Positions 61,713 to 64,000 of a stretch of DNA of 64,000 nucleotides are shown here, piece after piece. The notes under the pieces were generated by a model. It made no database searches. It saw only the letters and a list, made by a program, of their open reading frames with translations, and was not told the DNA's origin. Each line of letters starts with the position of its first letter. Position 1 is the first letter of the stretch. The stretch lies in assembly GCF_033097485.1 (NCBI RefSeq), contig NZ_AP028634.1:248001-312000 (forward strand), in the 5' to 3' direction. A program made the translations under genes and the position numbers. The DNA is from Pyrofollis japonicus (GTDB lineage Archaea; Thermoproteota; Thermoprotei_A; Sulfolobales; Pyrodictiaceae).

Positions 61713-62270
61713 ATGAGTAGTAAGTTTAAGCCGGTACTGGGAACCGGGGACGACGGTTATACTTACTGTATTATTACTCGCAAAAGAGTGCCAAAGACAC
61801 ATAGTTGCATAGAGTTTGTTGGAGCACTTGATGAAGCAGAGGCTTCACTGGGCTTTGCGCAAAGCCTGCTCGAAAACCTTGTGCCACAGCTGAAGGAGGA
61901 AGTAAAGATTCTTGAATTAGCGCAGGTGGCATTGTTTCGCATAGGCTTCTACCTCGCTGGAAAACAGTGCCTTAACAACAACATTATCGAGCAAATTGAG
62001 AAATATATTAAAAAGCTTTCATCGGAGGCTGGCTTCTCCTTTGTATTGAATGGAGGACACCCAGCCGCTGCCGCAACCTCCTTAGCGAGGACAAGTATCA
62101 GGCGTGCAGAGAGAGCTTTCTGGCGGTGCATAAACGATGCAAACATTAGGGACAACAAGATAGACGTGATAGCAAAACTACTAAATAGGCTAAGTGACTT
62201 AGCATACCTTCTACAATTGCGAATAAATAGAAGAACCGGTAGAGAAACTTCAACAATTAAATGCCAGTAA
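61713..62270 (+). CDS. PduO-type cob(I)alamin adenosyltransferase
   Basis: Transfers adenosyl from ATP to cob(I)alamin to make coenzyme B12. The family landmarks are present: an N-terminal TGDDGYTYC (usual TGDKG-T), VGALDEAEASLGFAQS, and the ATP-binding SLARTSIRRAERAFWR. FVLNGGHPAA corresponds to the usual F-x-LPGG. 185 aa is typical. The start at ATG 61713 has GAGAGGAAG upstream. The gene is followed by an unusual inverted-repeat region. Confidence 0.82.
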   Translation: MSSKFKPVLGTGDDGYTYCIITRKRVPKTHSCIEFVGALDEAEASLGFAQSLLENLVPQLKEEVKILELAQVALFRIGFYLAGKQCLNNNIIEQIEKYIKKLSSEAGFSFVLNGGHPAAAATSLARTSIRRAERAFWRCINDANIRDNKIDVIAKLLNRLSDLAYLLQLRINRRTGRETSTIKCQ

Positions 62271-62279
62271 GAAAGGCCT

Positions 62280-62377
62280 CCTGGCCGGCGTGCCGCTCAT
62301 AGCCATAGGGGCTCGCAATACCCGCTTAGGTTCATCGGCCAGGCTGCACTCATGCATATTCTTTATCTAGCCTGGCC
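62280..62377 (+). promoter_or_regulatory. overlapping inverted repeats that allow two alternative hairpins
   Basis: CCTGGCCG (62280-62287) can pair with CGGCCAGG (62336-62343), while GGCCAGGCT (62337-62345) can pair instead with AGCCTGGCC (62369-62377). The shared middle arm makes the two stems mutually exclusive. The first encloses a 48-nt segment that itself contains GGGG/CCC blocks. A TATA-like TATAAGTATTTTAAA follows at 62379-62393, so the element is either the 3' leader/terminator of the adenosyltransferase mRNA or a separate small RNA. Confidence 0.5.
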
Positions 62378-62470
62378 TGTATAAGTATTTTAAACCATGG
62401 GCCCCTGTGAAGAACGATGGGCGGCCAGACCATAACGGAATGAGGATACATTGTAGCGCGGAGGGGCACG

Positions 62471-63076
62471 TTGCTCTTCATAGCCTCATGTGGCCCAAGT
62501 ATAACAGTTAACGGAATAATGAACATACTAAAGACCTATAATATTGGTAAAGAAGTTGACGCGGTATTCATTATAGGCGGAATTTCTATCAATAGAATCA
62601 ATGAACTAAAGTCGCTGGGCGTAAAAGTATACTCCATTACAAGCCGCTATGACGACCACTATATAGCTGATGTGCTTAGAGAAAACACCATTTTCGTTGA
62701 GAGCACAGTACTCTATATTGGTAGCGACTTTTACGTAGTAGGTATAGGTGGAAGAGAACCACTGGCGAATATTAGAGCTGTAACGAGAATCATAGAACAG
62801 CTTCCACGCAATAAGGGATTAATAATGCTTAGCTACTATCCTCCAAGGAAAATATGCGACAAAACTATCCTTGGAGGTAGGAAGGGACTCCAGGAACTTA
62901 GTTTATTCACTCAAATACACAATCCCTTAATCATTATATCGTGCGAGTCAGGGCCCGGCTTGCTCCAATACAACGAAAAAACGGTAATTTGTCTTGGAAC
63001 CCCCCGGGACAAGTGCTACGCGCTTGTCGAGATAGGGAAGAAAAAGAACAAGCCCATTCTAGCCTGTCTAGGATAG
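62471..63076 (+). CDS. degenerate calcineurin-type phosphoesterase homologue
   Basis: A 201-aa alpha/beta protein following the layout of YfcE/Icc-like metallophosphoesterases: AVFIIGGISINRINELKSLG, YSITSRYDDHY, LSYYPPRKICDKTILGGRKG, and the end CESGPGLLQYNEKTVICLGT. The metal ligands are missing: the initial D-x-H reads ASCGPS, the GD and GN-H-D motifs are changed, and the final G-H-x-H is replaced by CESG. It is probably non-catalytic, perhaps a regulatory or RNA-binding relative. TTG start with GGAGGGG upstream. Confidence 0.5.
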   Translation: MLFIASCGPSITVNGIMNILKTYNIGKEVDAVFIIGGISINRINELKSLGVKVYSITSRYDDHYIADVLRENTIFVESTVLYIGSDFYVVGIGGREPLANIRAVTRIIEQLPRNKGLIMLSYYPPRKICDKTILGGRKGLQELSLFTQIHNPLIIISCESGPGLLQYNEKTVICLGTPRDKCYALVEIGKKKNKPILACLG

Positions 63077-63093
63077 AAGAGTTCTCCGCAAGG

Positions 63094-63648
63094 GTGAACG
63101 TTTTGTCAACTATAATAGACTTATTCAGAAAGACGCTTAGAGATAAGTCAGAGGAACATAGAGAGAAACTTGTACAAGAATTCTTAAAAGATATTAATAC
63201 GAATCTATTAGAATTATCCAGATTTATCGGAGGAGAGTTCTTTCCTGACACAGTCATTGCCTCAACTGCCGCTGAGAACGTTATAGCAGCACTCGCTACC
63301 AAGGTATCCAGGAAGCAAGACAAAGAACGAGAAACAATACTTAAGATAATAGCACCTTCAGAACCTATTGAGGGCTGGAGGCCCCTTCAAGTTCTACTCG
63401 AAGAACTTAGTTTCGAAAATTACGTAACAGTTATTAGAACAAGGTTTACACCCTCGTCAAGTTTTACCGCGAAGAAAGTTGTCTCAAGAATCTCTAGGGT
63501 TGCAAAAGGTGCTTCTCCTAAAATTGTTGATGTAACCGACGCAAACCCATTAGTGGTAGCAGGCCTATGCTCTGGTGGAGTTAGGCGATTTGTAATACTT
63601 GTTGACATCGGATATGCTGCTGTTTATCAGCACTTCAGCTGTGCTTAA
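63094..63648 (+). CDS. hypothetical protein following the phosphoesterase homologue
   Basis: Not recognised. The ORF is open from 62941, but the part before about 63070 overlaps the preceding gene in another frame and is probably not translated. GTG 63094 (17 nt after the preceding stop) gives 184 aa; GTG 63013 is an alternative. The N-terminal half is helical and charged (FRKTLRDKSEEHREKL), the C-terminal half alpha/beta (KIVDVTDANPLVVAGL, FVILVDIGYAAVYQHF). Tight spacing suggests a two-gene unit with the phosphoesterase homologue. Confidence 0.55.
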   Translation: MNVLSTIIDLFRKTLRDKSEEHREKLVQEFLKDINTNLLELSRFIGGEFFPDTVIASTAAENVIAALATKVSRKQDKERETILKIIAPSEPIEGWRPLQVLLEELSFENYVTVIRTRFTPSSSFTAKKVVSRISRVAKGASPKIVDVTDANPLVVAGLCSGGVRRFVILVDIGYAAVYQHFSCA

Positions 63649-63678
63649 TTAGCTATCGTTTTTAATTATTTAAAGATT

Positions 63679-64000
63679 CTACATGATGATTACGATGAGC
63701 CCCGGGACAAGTAGTATCGCTTGCAATAAGCATGCAACTAAGATGTTCTTGATTACCGCTTTCTCAGAAGCAACGAGGTAGCCATAGAGAAGCTTGTTTA
63801 TAATACTTGTTGCCGTGGCTATTATTGCCAAGAATACTATCGTCTTAGTACCTAGCCCTTGTAGAGCAGTTAATGCTAGTATAGTTGCGCTGCTCGAGAC
63901 AAAACCACCTACAGCAACTACAAGAGCTAAGCTTGCAGACCCGCTGCTTCTCAAAAAGTAGGAAGTGAATACCATTACCAGATAGAACAGCGTCATCTTT
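63679..64000 (-). CDS. MgtC/DUF4010-type membrane protein (partial)
   Basis: C-terminal fragment that continues beyond the window edge. About 105 residues with three or four hydrophobic segments and the motif VAVGGFVSSSATILALTAL, typical of DUF4010 domains found at the C-terminus of MgtC-like proteins. The Met at 63996 is probably internal. The gene converges with the hypothetical protein. Confidence 0.65.
   Translation of the reverse strand, partial: KMTLFYLVMVFTSYFLRSSGSASLALVVAVGGFVSSSATILALTALQGLGTKTIVFLAIIATATSIINKLLYGYLVASEKAVIKNILVACLLQAILLVPGLIVIIM

Noticed and set aside
62941-63093. N-terminal extension of the hypothetical gene over the phosphoesterase homologue
   Set aside because: Overlaps another coding frame by 136 nt and its translation (polar, repetitive charges) does not look like a folded domain.
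1-64000. CRISPR arrays, insertion sequences, integrase or phage genes
   Set aside because: No regularly spaced direct repeats, transposase motifs or phage structural genes were seen on reading through the window.

Overview
The window reads as chromosomal DNA of a hyperthermophilic crenarchaeon, most likely a Desulfurococcales/Pyrodictiaceae-type organism. This placement is inferred from gene content, with no phylogeny run. The supporting features are archaeal promoters (TATA-like boxes, some leaderless starts), Shine-Dalgarno sites of the GAGGTGA type, frequent GTG and TTG starts, a tungsten-type aldehyde:ferredoxin oxidoreductase, an archaeal split-type glutamate synthase, an ADP-forming acyl-CoA synthetase subunit, RimI/Ard1 acetyltransferase, UspA, MoxR/DUF58/von Willebrand clusters, and a large surface-layer gene followed by a coiled-coil stalk gene. 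No CRISPR array, insertion sequence, prophage or complete rRNA/tRNA gene was seen.

Layout. 1-329: possible 3' end of RNase P RNA, then a promoter region. 330-5349: nucleoside/BMP-type ABC importer (binding protein, double ATPase, two permeases), ending in a clear terminator, then the tRNA m1A methyltransferase TrmI. 6478-11249: sugar-type ABC importer (binding protein, MalF/MalG-like permeases, MalK-like ATPase) behind a promoter with a 14-bp palindrome. 11276-14170: small membrane ORF, DHH phosphoesterase, UspA, Cas4-like nuclease. 14176-22790: a mostly leftward cluster of two von Willebrand proteins, two membrane-associated unknowns, an ABC-2 exporter, MoxR ATPase and a PRC-barrel-like protein, with divergent DUF58. 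22898-26975: HEPN/MNT pair, DUF2207-LemA pair, and a degenerate sirtuin. 26989-35715: branched-chain-type (Liv) ABC importer with an acyl-CoA ligase inside the operon and a second AMP-forming ligase divergent from it. 35712-39650: glutamate synthase in two polypeptides. 40050-46609: GMP synthase, AOR, MoaD-like protein, small unknown, PH-domain protein, MobA-like protein, uracil phosphoribosyltransferase. 46776-50942: stomatin-like protein, a winged-helix protein with a cysteine cluster, two small archaeal unknowns, acyl-CoA synthetase alpha. 51138-60907: surface region with SlaB-like stalk, SlaA-like S-layer protein, a divergent 658-aa surface protein, two paralogous ribbon-helix-helix-like proteins, an Lrp-type ligand domain and a double-HTH protein. 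61057-64000: RimI, PduO-type cobalamin adenosyltransferase, a structured intergenic region, a degenerate calcineurin-type phosphoesterase, an unknown, and the edge of a DUF4010/MgtC-type membrane protein.

The genes fit a heterotroph that imports nucleosides, sugars and amino or organic acids through three ABC importers, handles acids through CoA ligases, and oxidises aldehydes with AOR (with pyranopterin-type accessory genes alongside). The most interesting parts are the SlaA/SlaB-like surface locus with its divergent partner and shared palindrome, the pseudo-sirtuin and pseudo-phosphoesterase, the MoaD-like protein lacking Gly-Gly beside AOR, and the alternative-hairpin region at 62280-62377. 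All function calls rest on reading motifs by eye; no database search was run.
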